From positions 44,304,001-44,368,000 of the forward strand of contig NC_090986.1 in assembly GCF_041146395.1 (NCBI RefSeq): a stretch of 64,000 nt of DNA. The letters are read 5' to 3'. The notes under the pieces were generated by a model. The model was not told the origin of the DNA. It made no database searches and saw only the letters and a program-made list of their open reading frames with translations. Both the position numbers and the translations under genes were made by a program. Below, piece by piece: positions 11,741 to 23,762 of the stretch. The stretch's first letter is position 1. Every line of letters starts with the position of its first letter. This DNA is from Eulemur rufifrons. Its lineage: Eukaryota; Chordata; Mammalia; Primates; Lemuridae.

Positions 11741-14700
11741 AAAATATAGAAGGAAAGGCTACTACAGTATTTCTGAAGGAAGCTATAAATTATCAACGCA
11801 ATCTATGAAATATTTAGCCCTATCAAATCACCTCATTGGTTATGCTCACAAATCCTCAAAGCTGTATCTTTCCCTCCCCCACACCATCTTCATGGGTTCT
11901 CATTAACACTTCTCATTAATTTGCTCAGGTTCATGCAAAAATATGTCCTCATTATATTCAGGTGGTATGAGCTTTATGTCCATATTCTCTTCCCCACATG
12001 TGATTTTGAGAGTAGTATCTTAACAGTAAAATGAGTTTGCCTTGGCTAGGCATTCTATAATCACTGCTGTCAAGATATGTATTTCAATGAGAAATCGAAG
12101 TTTAGCTATGTAGCTTCCATGGAGTTTTATTTGCACTAACTATATTTTCATGATGTGGACCTGAGTATGTCCATGCTTGAGATTATTTTTAATACTGAGT
12201 ATAGTGTTAAAGAAATGAGAAATGGAGTAGTAAATGTGGAGATTTCAACAAAGCAGTTGTATCTGGAGGGAAAAAAAGCTAAGACAAAGAGAAAATCAGA
12301 AAGAAGAGAGAACTGGAGAATGTCTCATTAATAAAAATTAGTCATGCTTTGTGTGTCCTCCATATTTTTTCACAATTTCTCTCTAGCTTGAGCCAGATGC
12401 TTTTATCATTCTCTCAGCCTACCTACCAAACCAAGCTCTTTGCCTTCCTTACTCCTTTATAACTTTAAATCCCACTATTAGTGGTATTATTTTTGTTATA
12501 GTATTTTTAAGTATCATTGCACCATGCCTGTGGAAAGAAGTCATATGATTTTAAAATGTGATAATAAATAGATTGAAATCTGAGGAATAACTATAAGAAG
12601 AATAAATAAAACAGAAATCTTGAAGAGCCATTCAAAATTACTCATTCATTCATTCATTTTCCTTTAACCAGAAAAATAAAAAGAAACAGGGAGATTTTAA
12701 AACTGGCTATGCAGACATTAACAGTAAGGTCAGATATACTATAATATTATAGACCTAAATGGGGAAATGTAAAGGCAAAAAAGGAGGCAGTAAGGTGGAT
12801 CTAACAGATTAGTAACAAAATTCATCCCAGTAAACCTTATGTACTTACTAGAGATGGAGCACAAAATTGCTTCAAGCTTTCTTACAAGTAATGTGAAGAG
12901 GGAATCATCACAGGTAAGATTCAGTGTCCTTTAGATAAAAAACACACCATTGTTTAGGACTGTCAGAATAATATTTTATTCTGAGATCAGAGAAACATTT
13001 TTCCTTTGGGATGATGAGCCAGCTGTAACAATAAAGAACTAAAACTAATTTTGCACTTTTTAACAGCCAAATAAAAAAGAAAACTCTTTGGATTATACAG
13101 TTTTAAATGGTCCCCCAAAAGCAAACTTAACTGGAGAGAAAAAATATTTCCCTGTCACTAAATTATAGGAAAAAATTTGTCACACGAATGCTCATATAAG
13201 AGACTTAGAGTTACATGATGTTCAAACTCTTCCACTAGCTTTTTCAAAAGATACAGAATAGCTCTCCAAATAGATGAATGACTATTCTTCAAAAATGACC
13301 TTTTGTAAAAGCTGAGGGCATAAAATTAAATCATAATTCAGTGAAGGCATTTTTCCAGAAAATAAGATAATATAGTCCAGGTATATTACTTTCAGATGCC
13401 CTCACCTAGGTCAGTAATAGCATTTAGAGAACTTTGGAGGAATAGAAAGTGAACATCCCTTAGATCAATGGTCCTCAAATCTTTTCTGTACCAACTAGTG
13501 CCGAATAACTCAACAGGCAAAGCCTATCAGAAAAAGAATAAAACAGAAAAACCTGGAAAGATACTGCTTTAAATTCTACATACATGTAAATTCTGTCATT
13601 CTGAACAGTTTGATTTTTGTTTAGACTATAACAAAGTATTTTAATTTTCAACTAATGTCAATGGGGACCATGATATTTTCAATGTTTTGGCCTCTAATGG
13701 CCTTAATGAACCTGAGGAATAGGATTTTCCTCCATCAGTAATAGTAGTACTGAAGATGTGCTTCTCAACTTGGATGTTAGGGCTCATGTGGTCCAGGTAC
13801 TCTAGAGAATGAGAAAAGGCAGTGTTGGGAGGAATGGAGTCACCCGTAGTAACTGATTTCTAGCAGATAATGTAGAAATTGCAAAAGTATGCAAGGTGAT
13901 TCTCAAGCTGTACTGTGCTGCCACCCTCCCTAGACACTTGTTGAACAACTTCTTTTGTCTCGAAAATCAGCACCTCCACGGAACTTTCGGTAAATGGTTT
14001 AACACAGTCAAATTAAGCTGAATTTACTCATCATGACCTGAAGTGCCCATCTGCTAAGCGGCTGATTAAATAAAAGTGCTCATATTTTTCTTATCAACTG
14101 TAAAAGTAGCAAATTAGATAATGCTTTGAAAACGTAGGCGTACAGGTAATGGGAAATTCACTGTAGCTGGTGTAGAGGTGTATGTTTGGAGAGAGCACAT
14201 AATTTTCCCAACAACATCTTTAACTCTTCTAAAATAGATACCTCTAATGAACTAATGCCCCAAAATTCTATGTCATAAAACATAGATAAATTTTAGACAT
14301 CTCAGTAACAAAAAGAACAACAAGTAGGAGAAGTGATTTCTGAGTAAGACTTCACTGTAACGGATTTGCCAACATGAGTAAGTTGCCAAATTCACCCTTT
14401 CATAGTGAACTGGTACCATATTATAGGTGTCAAGAATCTAGGATTTAAAAAAATCCAGGAACCTAGTTAGAATATGTTTTTAGATAGAAATACAGTATGT
14501 TTCTATTCATTGTTATTAGTTTTCCTCTTCACTGGGTAAACCAGGATTATTAAATGAGAGGAAAGCTTCCCTAGAGTAAATGCTACAAGGTGATGGTCAG
14601 GTTTTATAATTCTTGATACCACAGTAAAAGTCTTATTTCCACAATACCCTTATACATGAATTCCTGTTCGCATATGTAATTAAAGATGCCCACGTTATTG

Positions 14701-15890
14701 TTAGGGTCTCTCAATTTGCACTCAATACTTCAAAAGTCAGAATTAGCACTGAATTTAAAACAAATTATATTAATAGAACTATTATTATTTCCATATTATG
14801 GCTAAATTAAATGATCCCATTTATATTAATATATGCTACTCATTTTTTTAAAGAAAATATTTGTTTGGCAAAAACAAAGGAATTAAATAACCACTTTGTT
14901 TATTTTATGCTCACAGTCTGTATCCTTAATTGATGTTTGGAAAGGAAAGATTGACAGAAATCTCTGTGGGGACAGGAAATACTGAAGAACTTGTGAGTTC
15001 AGTTTGCTTTAAGAGAGGGGTCATATCTTCTGTTTCAGTCTCAGTTCCCTGTTTTTGCACCATTTAGCTATGTTCCAACATCTCCATCCACTCCATTTCT
15101 GGTGTCTCTTTCTCTGATTTGAGTGGAAGGTCCTGGTTTTTCACCACTCATTGTGCTCCAGACATTGAGTAGGGCATCTGCCTACACTTCTGAATTGGAC
15201 CCTGGTCTAGTCCTCCCAGATCGATGAGTCCTTCAATCTTAACAACTGTCTGGCATTTCACTATGTTTCCATGACCTCTATGAACCCAGAGCTGTGATGA
15301 CCGACCCCTTTCTATGGATGGCTTTCTTTGGGGGCTGACTCTCTACCTCTCTCTTGTCCCTTCCTTCTTTTTCAGATTCTACCATTTTTCACATCCGCAA
15401 GTCATATTACTGAGAACTGACATTATTGAGGAAGTGGGGGAATCTCTGGACAGGAAAAAAAGAAAATAGACTTAAGACAGATATCTGAAAATCAATTGAA
15501 AATAATTATGATCTCATACTCTTAGTGGAAGAAGTAGAACAAAGAATTTGAGAAGTTTAGAGAAATCTTCAGAAGGTGTGTAAACAGAAGGTTATAGAAA
15601 TATTTAAGGAAGGGGATGAATTTGTCAAACTACAGGCAAGGATAATGACTGTAGTATTAACAGTTATAACAGAAATGACTTCTTTATTAACCTACATATA
15701 TTTAGTAAACAATATTTTAAAGGTAACATTTTTATAACATATTTTTACCTTCTATGATGATTACTTTTCCTTCCTTACAATATCTACAATTGGAGGAATT
15801 CTATAAATGAAGCATGCTTTTTTTCTTATTAGGTCAAAACAAAGCATTGCGGTAGCCTCTTAATAAATGTCAATTACCATTCCTTTTCCC
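11741..15890. other. Unrecognised AT-rich sequence
   Basis: No frame above background, no RNA gene and no repeat that I can name. A short (ATTC)n tract lies at about 12640-12657. Confidence 0.45.
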
Positions 15891-15894
15891 TGAG

Positions 15895-16090
15895 CCTGGT
15901 ATTATGCTAATAATATTCTCCTGAATATTCATAAACTCAAAAATTTTTGATAGGAAGAGGCAGTCAGAGATGCCCTCATCTAATTCCCTCTAATAAAGGT
16001 GCAGACATTGTGGCTCAGAGACTGGAAGTAGCTTGCCCAAGGTTGCCCAGCAAGTTAACAGTATGATCAAGACCAGAAGCCAAGTGTTGG
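15895..16090 (-). mobile_element. MIR SINE
   Basis: Reverse-complement MIR with a GGTATTATGCTAATA-like start and a well-kept core, GACTGGAAGTAGCTTGCCCA then AGGTTGCCCAGCAAGTTAAC at 16020-16059. Confidence 0.75.
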
Positions 16091-16270
16091 TGGGAGCAGC
16101 ACAAACAAAGGCTCTGATTTAAGGACATGACACAGTCCAGGGAGCTGAAAGAACTATATTTCTAGGCTGTAGAGTTAGGTAGGTGGCAGACCATGCGGGG
16201 TCCTAAAGGCCATATTAGGGACTTAGAGAGTAATGAGAGACATTTGATGTACAACGAAGGATAATGGCAT
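16091..16270. other. Unclassified, probably an old interspersed repeat
   Basis: The segment around 16180-16225 (GCAGACCATGCGGGGTCCTA, then AAAGGCCAT) resembles a widespread old mammalian repeat whose family I cannot name with confidence. No frame is present. Confidence 0.3.
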
Positions 16271-16285
16271 TACATTGGTATTTTA

Positions 16286-16623
16286 TTTTATTTTATTTTT
16301 TTTTTTTTTGAGACAGAGTCTCACTTTGTTGCCCAGGCTAGAGTGAGTGCCGTGGCGTCAGCTTAGCTCACAGCAACCTCAGACTCCGCGGCTTAAGCGA
16401 TCCTACTGCCTCAGCCTCCCGAGTAGCTGGGACTACAGGGATGCGCCACTATGCCCGGCTAATTTTTTCTATATAGATTTTTAGTTGTCCATATAATGTC
16501 TTTCCATTTTTAGTAGAGACGGGGTCTCGCTCAGGCTGGTCTCGAACTCCTGACCTTGAGCAATCCACCCGCCTCGGCCTCCCAGAGTGCTAGGATTACA
16601 GGCGTGAGCCACCGCGCCCGGCC
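16286..16623 (-). mobile_element. Alu, strepsirrhine type
   Basis: A complete dimeric Alu in reverse orientation: T-rich tail first, then GAGACAGAGTCTCACTTTGT, ending in GTGAGCCACCGCGCCCGGCC. The linker contains the lemur-type TATATAGATTTTTAGTTGTC and CATATAATGTCTTTCC segments. The perfect 15-base duplication TACATTGGTATTTTA is at 16271-16285 and 16624-16638. Confidence 0.97.
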
Positions 16624-16638
16624 TACATTGGTATTTTA

Positions 16639-18005
16639 AGAAGATGCATTTTTAAAATATTTCCATTGAGTAATACGACTCTCTACTTCTCATATATCCT
16701 TATTCTCAATTCAGGATACAATGCTGTTCTCTAGTCAGATTGTTTTCAACCCTTGTCTTCGTGACGGTTTCTCTCCTGTACCTCTCCCACCACTTTTATT
16801 TATCCTCCAGGCCTGAACACTCTGCTTCTAGGCTGTCTTCACCATAAGTTTCAAACAGAAGGAACCCAGCTTCTCTACCTCCATAGGCTTTTCTGCCTGT
16901 TCCCATTCCTTGGTTGATTGTACTTCATTCAGAATTTTTGTTAGGCTTCACTAGTCCTTAGACCCTTTCCCAGGGATGGATAAAGCCTCCAACACCTTCC
17001 TTGAATCAGATCCTGATATCCGAACTCCCTCATGAATATCTTCCCCAAATAGGAAGATAGGGGAAAATTCTTTTGTCAATTAATACATAATTTTTCTATT
17101 TAACTTTTACTTATAGTCTCTCTGTAGGCATTTGCCCTATTGCTAGGTCATGATATTTGTATATTTAACAGCAAGACATTTATAGCAGTAAATTTCTTTC
17201 TTTGTCCTATGTTTTGTCTTCAGCCGCCACACCCTAGAGGGCCCAGACTGCATGGCTTCCAATCTGTAAAGGCTCCCATGTAGTACAAGGATTAGATGAG
17301 GCAGTTAGCACTTACCAGATAGTTGCCATAGAACAGAAAGTGTGCTATGAAATTTTCCCATCAGACAGAGTTAAGCCAAGTTGGGATTCAGAGTCTGGAC
17401 TTTGGCAAAATGCACTAGCTGGTGACCCTTCTAGTTATTTCCTCATGGAAATAAGGGCACAAGGGGACTTTTGTATTTTGACTGATGGCAGAGGAACAAA
17501 GACGGAGAGAAAGAAGATGGGAAGGGAGAAGGAGGGAATGGATGATGTGTGGGGAACGCATAGCATCTGTCCTCTGCTAGCTGGAGAAACTGGTTTTGTG
17601 AGTGAAAGAAGTGATTTAGAACCAGTGAGTAAAGCAGTAATGTTTATGAAAGAAATTTTGTTCTCAGCAAGAAACAAAAGCCTGTCTGAGAGGCTCACAT
17701 GATAAAGTATGATCTCAAACTGAGAAGAAAACAACTTCCTTCCTGGCTGTATCGCAGACCATCAGACGGCTTGAGAGATCAGGGAAGCTATCAGCCGAGG
17801 AGGGCTGGGTCTGAGAGTTCAGTCCTCTCATGCAGAGAAGGAAGAAGAGGTAATGATGAGGTTCCATGGCAAGAACATAATATGAGACAGAGATGCGGCT
17901 CTCAGAGGTAGCTGAGAGGACATTGAGGCAAGACCCTGACCATGCAGGTGGGCTCCAGTAGCCCTCAATGTTAATATTCTCTCCTTTGTTTCAGCAAAGA
18001 ACAGG
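16639..18005. other. Unrecognised sequence with one 120-codon chance-like frame
   Basis: A plus-strand frame at 17340-17702 is open for 120 codons but resembles no family, and its middle third is a lysine/arginine/glutamate-rich purine tract. An antisense frame covers the same bases. The part around 16700-17040 may be a very old L2 fragment; this is weak. Confidence 0.4.
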
Positions 18006-18009
18006 ATGA

Positions 18010-18195
18010 GGTATCGTATATATTACATCATTTAATTCTTTAAAAAACATTTTGAGAATAGGTTTGTTATCGCCATTTTCAGATAAGGAAGAAAATGCTT
18101 AGGCAAATTAAATAATTTCTTAAGATCATACAAGGTTAATCATTGGTGTTTGTGGGATTCAAACTCAAGCCTTGGTAGCTCCCAGTACAGGGGTT
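18010..18195 (-). mobile_element. MIR SINE
   Basis: Reverse-complement MIR: CATCATTTAATTCTTTAAAA at the left, CGCCATTTTCAGATAAGGAA in the core at 18072-18091, and GGGATTCAAACTCAAGCC in the tRNA-like part at 18153-18170. Confidence 0.8.
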
Positions 18196-18339
18196 CCTTG
18201 TGGCCATGATGCATTGCTTCCTGGCTGCTTGGTACTTGCTTTCTAATTGGCTGTGCAGTACAGGTAGGAGTTAGGAATAGAGAGTAAAGGATCTCTAACA
18301 GCACTGATTATTTATCTATTTATATATTTACTGAAAGGC

Positions 18340-18600
18340 ATCCTAGACTTACGGAGACGTGTGGGCTATGAAGGCAAGCAGACCTGAGGTCATGCCCCAA
18401 CATTGCCATTTACGAGCTTGGGAAAGTTGCTTTTCCTTCCTGACCCTTGGTAGTTTCCTTGCTTATATGTAGGGCTATTAGCATGTTTTTTGAATATTGT
18501 GGTGAGGCTTAATTAAATGAATTAACAAATGTATAGCTCACGTTACAGAGCCTCGTACGTAGTAGATTTACACTAAATGGTAACTATTTTTATTATTGGC
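18340..18600 (+). mobile_element. MIR SINE, nearly full length
   Basis: Sense MIR. The tRNA-derived half runs from about 18340 (GCAAGCAGACCTGAGGTCAT, CATTTACGAGCTTGGGAAAG). The 3' half has GGTGAGGCTTAATTAAATGA and ends in CTAAATGGTAAC. It lies head to head with the MIR at 18010-18195. Confidence 0.85.
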
Positions 18601-20790
18601 AGTTCCTACAGTTTTGCCTGAACTCCTTGCATCCAGGAATCCAGGAGAGAAACCATGTGGAATATGTCAGTACAGAAAATACCAACAGATCGCGTGTTAG
18701 TTCTCACATCACACACATCTTCTCCGTGTCTTTTTTTTTTTTTTTTTTGGTTCCATATAGAAAATAACATAAGGGAATTGTTTTGACTCCTCCTGCTGGT
18801 AACCAAACTATATCTTCCTTTTCTGTAAAAGGAAAAGGATGGTATTGACTTACATCTTTTATCTTTGGCAAGTACCCACATTACATGTTTATCGACATTT
18901 AAGAGTTCTTTCCTAAAGCATCTCACTCTTTGGCTAGAAAGTGTATTTCTTTCCCTTGAAAGGACATCAAAGAGGCATTCCTGTATAAAATTTACTGAGT
19001 TTTTTCTTAACTATGGATTGTCATGAGACCATATGGCCGTAAATGATTTAGTTTTTCATGAAAAATGGTTTTAAATCAAAACTGAAACCTGCTAAAAAGA
19101 ATTTGCATACTTGATGAAAAATACAGGCAATAAAAATGTTTAATCTGGCTGTGAGAAATGTACTGGGATTTCATAAGCAGCCCTTATATAATAAGGAAAT
19201 GCATTTTCATTATGACTGTTGCATTACCAGCATTATGGAAATTTGGCCTCTTTAGCTAGTGATACCGAAAACTGGAGCACAAATGATGTTCACCTTAAGA
19301 GTCAAACAAACCTGGCACATATGAAATATTGGTGAAGGAAAACCTGCCGGGGTCCATGTGAATGAGGGGCATACTGGGGAAACATTTAGACTAAGGGAAG
19401 GAACGGGGCAGAGGAATCGAGTGTTAGGAGAGGAGAGAGTCTGATCATAGCACTGTCTACTTCATTAAGGATGAAGAAGGTACAACTATAATGTAAAACA
19501 TGTAAACACTCAAAGAAGAGTTCAAGTCAAATCTCTCTGGGAAATTGAAAGAACTCAGCAACATCAAATGGCATCTTGGCCCAGATGTGACTGACGGTCT
19601 TGCTGCAGGCGTGAGCAACAGTAGGGCAGTAGGGGTGCTTTGAGAGAGCAGCAGCTGAGAAAGGAGATTTCACCTTTTAGAAAGTAGCAGAAGAGAAAAA
19701 TGACCACCACCGCCTGGTAGTAGATAAGCAGAAGGAATAGGAAGTGGAAATCACATAAAACACCACCTGAGAACTCAGAAATATTTGGGAAGAGTTTGAG
19801 GTGATTGGGCTTCCTAAGGAATTGATATAGTGGAGAAAGCAATAATCATGGTGACTGTAGCTTTACCTTAAGTGGGTAGCATGAGTTCCATATTTAATTT
19901 CTTCCTACTTAAATAAGCTAATAAATCATGCTATAAAATGCAATCCCTGGTCATGTGCTTTCTTTAATGGATACAGTGCAGATCAAAGCATATCTAAAGT
20001 TCATTGTGCCACCATTTTGAATTAGTATTGAGGGGCAGCACCGAGAAAACACCATGAAAAGGAAAAAGTAGAATACAAAGTAAGAACATAGCAATATTAA
20101 TTGTGACAATTGCTAGCTAAGTTGGAAAAAAAAATCTTACTTCTCAAATTACTGCATCAATTGGATAATATTTGCTTTTGGGGAGGAGGTTCATACTGTG
20201 TCATTCAAGAGGCTATTTGATAGATACAAGCAGGATTGTGGATGACTCCACCCATACTACACACCCTGGGCTGGCTCCATGCTGGAGAATTCTTCAGAAT
20301 ATAGCTATCCCAGGATAGATTCCAGGCATCTGGGGCAGCCACAAAGAATCTCAGGGAAGGTGGATGATTTCTGAGCCCTTCATAAGCTTCATGCTCCACA
20401 TTTAAAAGAAATGGTCAGAATACTGCATCTTTCCCTCTACATATTGAAAACAATAGTTTATTTGCATATAGCATTTATTTCTTTAAATGTTTTATAGTTA
20501 TAGCTTCTTTATATATTTAAGTTATATCAAGACTTGAACAACTATGGAAAGAATGTGTTGGCCATTAAGGGTCTGGAAACCTGGAAAGTATTAATTCTAT
20601 ATTTAACAAGAGAGATAATCAAGGAGGCAGAACTGGTGTCTTCAATCTTGCAATCACAGAGGTATGAAGCCCAGGTGATACTAACTCTAAGCTATACTTT
20701 TCCCAGATTGGTGGAAGAGCATATTCTCATAGTATTCTCTGTGATTAGACATACCTTTAGAGAAGATTCTTAAAAGGTGATATATACTAA
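18601..20790. other. Unrecognised sequence with a T-tract at 18731-18748
   Basis: Short frames at 18606-18926 (minus), 19564-19842 (minus) and 20534-20773 (plus) have no recognisable domain; the first contains polylysine from the T-tract. Nothing else is seen. Confidence 0.45.
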
Positions 20791-20794
20791 TTGT

Positions 20795-21010
20795 TGAAAG
20801 CTATCATGCTTGAGCCAGGCTTCCTGAGTTGCTTTCCTGGTTTCTCTATTTACATGCTGTGTAATCTTGAGCATGTTATATAAACCTCTCTGGGCCTCCT
20901 TGTCAGTCCCTTTAAAATTGGAGTCTTGTTACTACTTATGTGGTAGGGTTGCAGTGAAGGTGCAACAAGTACTTGGTACATTGTAGTAAGCACTCAATAG
21001 CAGCAACAGG
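20795..21010 (+). mobile_element. MIR SINE
   Basis: Sense MIR: CATGCTGTGTAATCTTGAGC then ATAAACCTCTCTGGGCCTCC at 20880-20899, followed by AGGGTTGCAGTGAAGGTG and a TTGTAGTAAGCACTCAATAG end. Confidence 0.85.
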
Positions 21011-21503
21011 CTAAAATTTCATTATGGAAACTAAAGTAGATTTCACAGCTATCCCAGAATCAAACATAACAAAGAAGAGCAATTTGAAATAGAAAATTAC
21101 GACATTCAAGAAACCTTTTTAGTCTGTAAGTGTTTTTACCTGCATTAGGAGTAATGGTGACCAATGAAAACAATTTGTATCAGGCTACAGAGGTCAGAAA
21201 AATTCTTTACATATATCACCACATTAGAAAGTTATAATTACAGATGGATTTATGTGGGATTATCGAGGTTAATTGCTGGGATTGAAATCACACAGTTGCA
21301 AGTGGCAAAGTTGGAAAATGTACTGAAAGTTTCTAAATTCCAAAGCCAGTTCTTTCTATTTCATTACTTGTGGTGAACTCATCTTTCAAAGGTTAACACA
21401 TGTGGAGTGTGAACAATCTTTGAAAGACGTAGTATGTATCAATAAGCATCGGCAACAATTCTGCTTTGACTCAGACCTTGTGTCCTTTCTTGTATTTTTG
21501 AAT

Positions 21504-21517
21504 AAAAGTTTGTTACT
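21504..21517. repeat. Left target-site duplication of the inverted L1
   Basis: AAAAGTTTGTTACT occurs here and again at 24172-24185, immediately after the terminal A-run. The recognisable L1 ORF2 match on the minus strand stops at about 21518, so this repeat marks the insertion boundary. Confidence 0.85.
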
Positions 21518-21987
21518 ATTACAGTATTGTTATCTATCATTTGGTTGAGATCTAGTAGGGTTTGCTTTATGAATCTAGGTGCACCTAGGTTGGGTGCATA
21601 TATATTGAGTATAGTCATGGCTTCTTGATGAATTGTGCCTTTAATCAGTATGTAGTAGCCATCTTTGTCTTTTATTATTTTTGTTGGTTTGAAAGCTAAG
21701 TTATTGGAAATTAAGATTGCCACACCAGCTTTCTTTTGGTTACCATTTGCTTGAAATATCGATTTCCATCCTTTTATTTTCAGTCTAAATGCATCTTTGC
21801 AGGTTAGGTGAGTTTCTTGAAGACAGCAGATACTTGGATTATATTTTTTTATCCATTGGGCCAGTCTATGTCTCTTGAGCGGGGAGTTCAAGCCATTCAC
21901 ATTTATTGAGAAAACTGATAAGTGAGACAGTTTTTTGTTCAGCTTGTTGGGTAGAACTTCATTGTGATTTTTTCTCTCCTGGGCCAT
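21518..21987 (-). pseudogene. L1 ORF2 N-terminal fragment (endonuclease domain, truncated)
   Basis: The frame starts at the ATG at 21985-21987, 39 bases after the ORF1 stop, as in an intact bicistronic L1. It encodes the start of the apurinic-like endonuclease: the SINVNGLNS motif with the metal-binding Asn, QETHLT with the catalytic Glu, and NIYAPN with the conserved Tyr. The match ends after about 157 residues at the insertion boundary, just before the conserved Asp and Asn of the next active-site block. Codons beyond 21518 (to 21439) are flanking DNA read in frame. No reverse transcriptase is attached, so the fragment has no expected activity. Confidence 0.93.
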
Positions 21988-22026
21988 TGTGGTATCTGGA
22001 ATTTGATCTTTAGCTCTTGAGTAGTT

Positions 22027-22854
22027 TTACATTCGTGGATCTTTCTTGAGCTGATCCGTGTATAATTCTCTTTTGAGTACTTCTTGGAGGGCTGGTCTTG
22101 TCTTGGTGAATTCCCTCAACCTTTGTTTATCTGAGAATGTCTTGATTTCTCCTTCGTATAGAAAACTTAGCTTAGCTGGGTACAAGATTCTAGGCTGGGC
22201 ATTATTCTGTTTCAGAAGCGTGAAAATGGGGCCCCAACCTCTTCTTGCTTGTAGGGTTTCAGCTGAGAAATCTGGCGTAATTCTGATGGGTTTTCCTTTG
22301 TAAGTTACTTGTTTCTTTCTCCTTACAGCTCGGAGAAGGGACTCTTTAGTGGATATTTTGGTCAGCCTGATGACTATGTGGCGTGGTGCTTTCCTATTTG
22401 CTATGAATCTCCCAGGGGTCCTTTGAGCTTCTTGAAGCTGTATGTCTAGAGTATTGGCAAGGCCTGGAAAATTTTCCTCAATTATGTCTTCAAATAGCTT
22501 GTCCAACCCTTGCTTGTTATCTTCTTCACCCTCAGGAATGCCAATAACTCTCAAGTTAGGTTTCTTCACATAATCCCACATTTCTTGAAGACTCAGATCA
22601 TTTCTCTTACTTTTTCGATCTATCTCTGTGACTGACTTATTTAGTTGGAAGGAGTTATCTTCAATTTCTGAGATTCTTTCCTCTGTTTGATCTACCCTGC
22701 TCTTGAGACTTTCCACAGTGTTTTGTAGCTCTCTGAGTGAATTCTTCACTTCTAGGAGTTCAGTTTGGTTTTTCTTCAATATTTCAATTTCTTTAGTGAA
22801 TTTTTCCTCCAAATCCTGTATTTTTTTTGTGTTTTCCTTGTGTTGTTTATCCAT
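22027..22854 (-). pseudogene. L1 ORF1 protein, C-terminal 275 residues, open
   Basis: The frame is open for 275 codons and ends in TAA at 22027-22029. Residues 1 to about 85 form a heptad-rich coiled coil (for example EERISEIED). Next comes the RNA-recognition-like domain, starting with NLRVIGIPEGEED near residue 100. The C-terminal domain follows, with QRTPGRF, SAETLQARRGWGP and ISYPAKLSF-like RILYPAKLSF. In intact families this protein forms trimers that coat L1 RNA. The first Met shown is probably internal: the natural N-terminus was lost at the inversion junction. A Gly follows the conserved ARR where human L1 has Glu. Confidence 0.93.
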
Positions 22855-22855
22855 T

Positions 22856-23762
22856 GATTGAAGAAAATGTAGGAAAGACTCTTACAGACATTGGCCTAGG
22901 CAAAGAATTTATGAAGAAGACCCCCAAGGCAATCACAGCAGCAACAAAAATAAATGAATGGGACATGATTAAATTAAAAAGCTTCTGCACAGCCAAAGAA
23001 ACAGTCCAGAGAATAAACAGACCACCTACAGAATGGGAAAAAATTTTTGCATACTACACATCAGATAAAGGACTGATAACAAGAATCTATTTAGAACTCA
23101 GGAAAATCAGCAAGAAAAAATCAAGCAACCCTATCAAAAAGTGGGCAAAGGACATGAATAGAAATTTTTCAAAAGAAGATATAAAAATGGCTAACAAACA
23201 TATGAAAAAGTGTTCAACATCTCTAATCATCAGGGAAATGCAAATCAAAACCACAATGAGATATCACTTAACCCCAGTGAGAATGGCCTTTATCAAAAAA
23301 ACCCAAAACAACACATGTTGGCGTGGGTGTGGAGAGACAGGAACACTAATACACTGCTGGTGGGACTGCAAACTAGTGCAACCCCTGTGGAAAACATTAT
23401 GGAGGTATCTTAAACAGATTCAAGTAGACCTGCCATTTGACCCAGCAATCCCATTACTGGGCATATACCCAAAGGAAAAAAGGTCATTCTGTAACAAAGG
23501 CACGTGTACCCAAATGTTTATAGCAGCACAATTCACAATAGCAAAGATGTGGAAACAACCCAAATGCCCATCAATACATGATTGGATTAGTAAACTGTGG
23601 TATATGTATACCATGGAATATTACTCAGCTATAAGGAATGATGAAGATACGACATCTCTATGGTTCTCCTGGAGAGAGTTGGAACCCATTATATTAAGTG
23701 AAGTATCCCAAGAATGGAAAAACAAGCATCACATGTACTCACCAGAAAATTGGTTTCCCTGA
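22856..23762 (+). pseudogene. L1 ORF2 C-terminal fragment, open to its stop
   Basis: The plus-strand frame from the junction to the TGA at 23760-23762 matches about the last 300 residues of L1 ORF2. Landmarks in order are [60 protein letters not shown], and the cysteine-rich segment [19 protein letters not shown], where Cys, Cys, His and Cys are in place. Near the end come [20 protein letters not shown] and [13 protein letters not shown]. It lacks endonuclease and reverse transcriptase. The annotated frame can be extended upstream to 22827, but those codons are inverted ORF1 DNA. Confidence 0.92.

Noticed and set aside
11520..11906. Open frames on both strands through 11628-11738
   Set aside because: They are encoded by the TA/CA microsatellite (Ile/Tyr/Val/Cys or Thr/His repeats) plus MER20 sequence.
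17340..17702. 120-codon plus-strand frame
   Set aside because: No family resemblance, a purine-tract segment of Lys/Arg/Glu, and an equally long antisense frame. I treat it as chance, though it is not inside a named repeat.
21439..21517. Continuation of L1 ORF2 to the end of its open frame
   Set aside because: L1 similarity stops at the target duplication; the last 20 or so codons are host flanking DNA.
22827..23762. A single 311-codon plus-strand protein
   Set aside because: Its first ten or so codons come from inverted ORF1 DNA and the rest is the ORF2 C-terminus; the apparent protein is a junction artefact.
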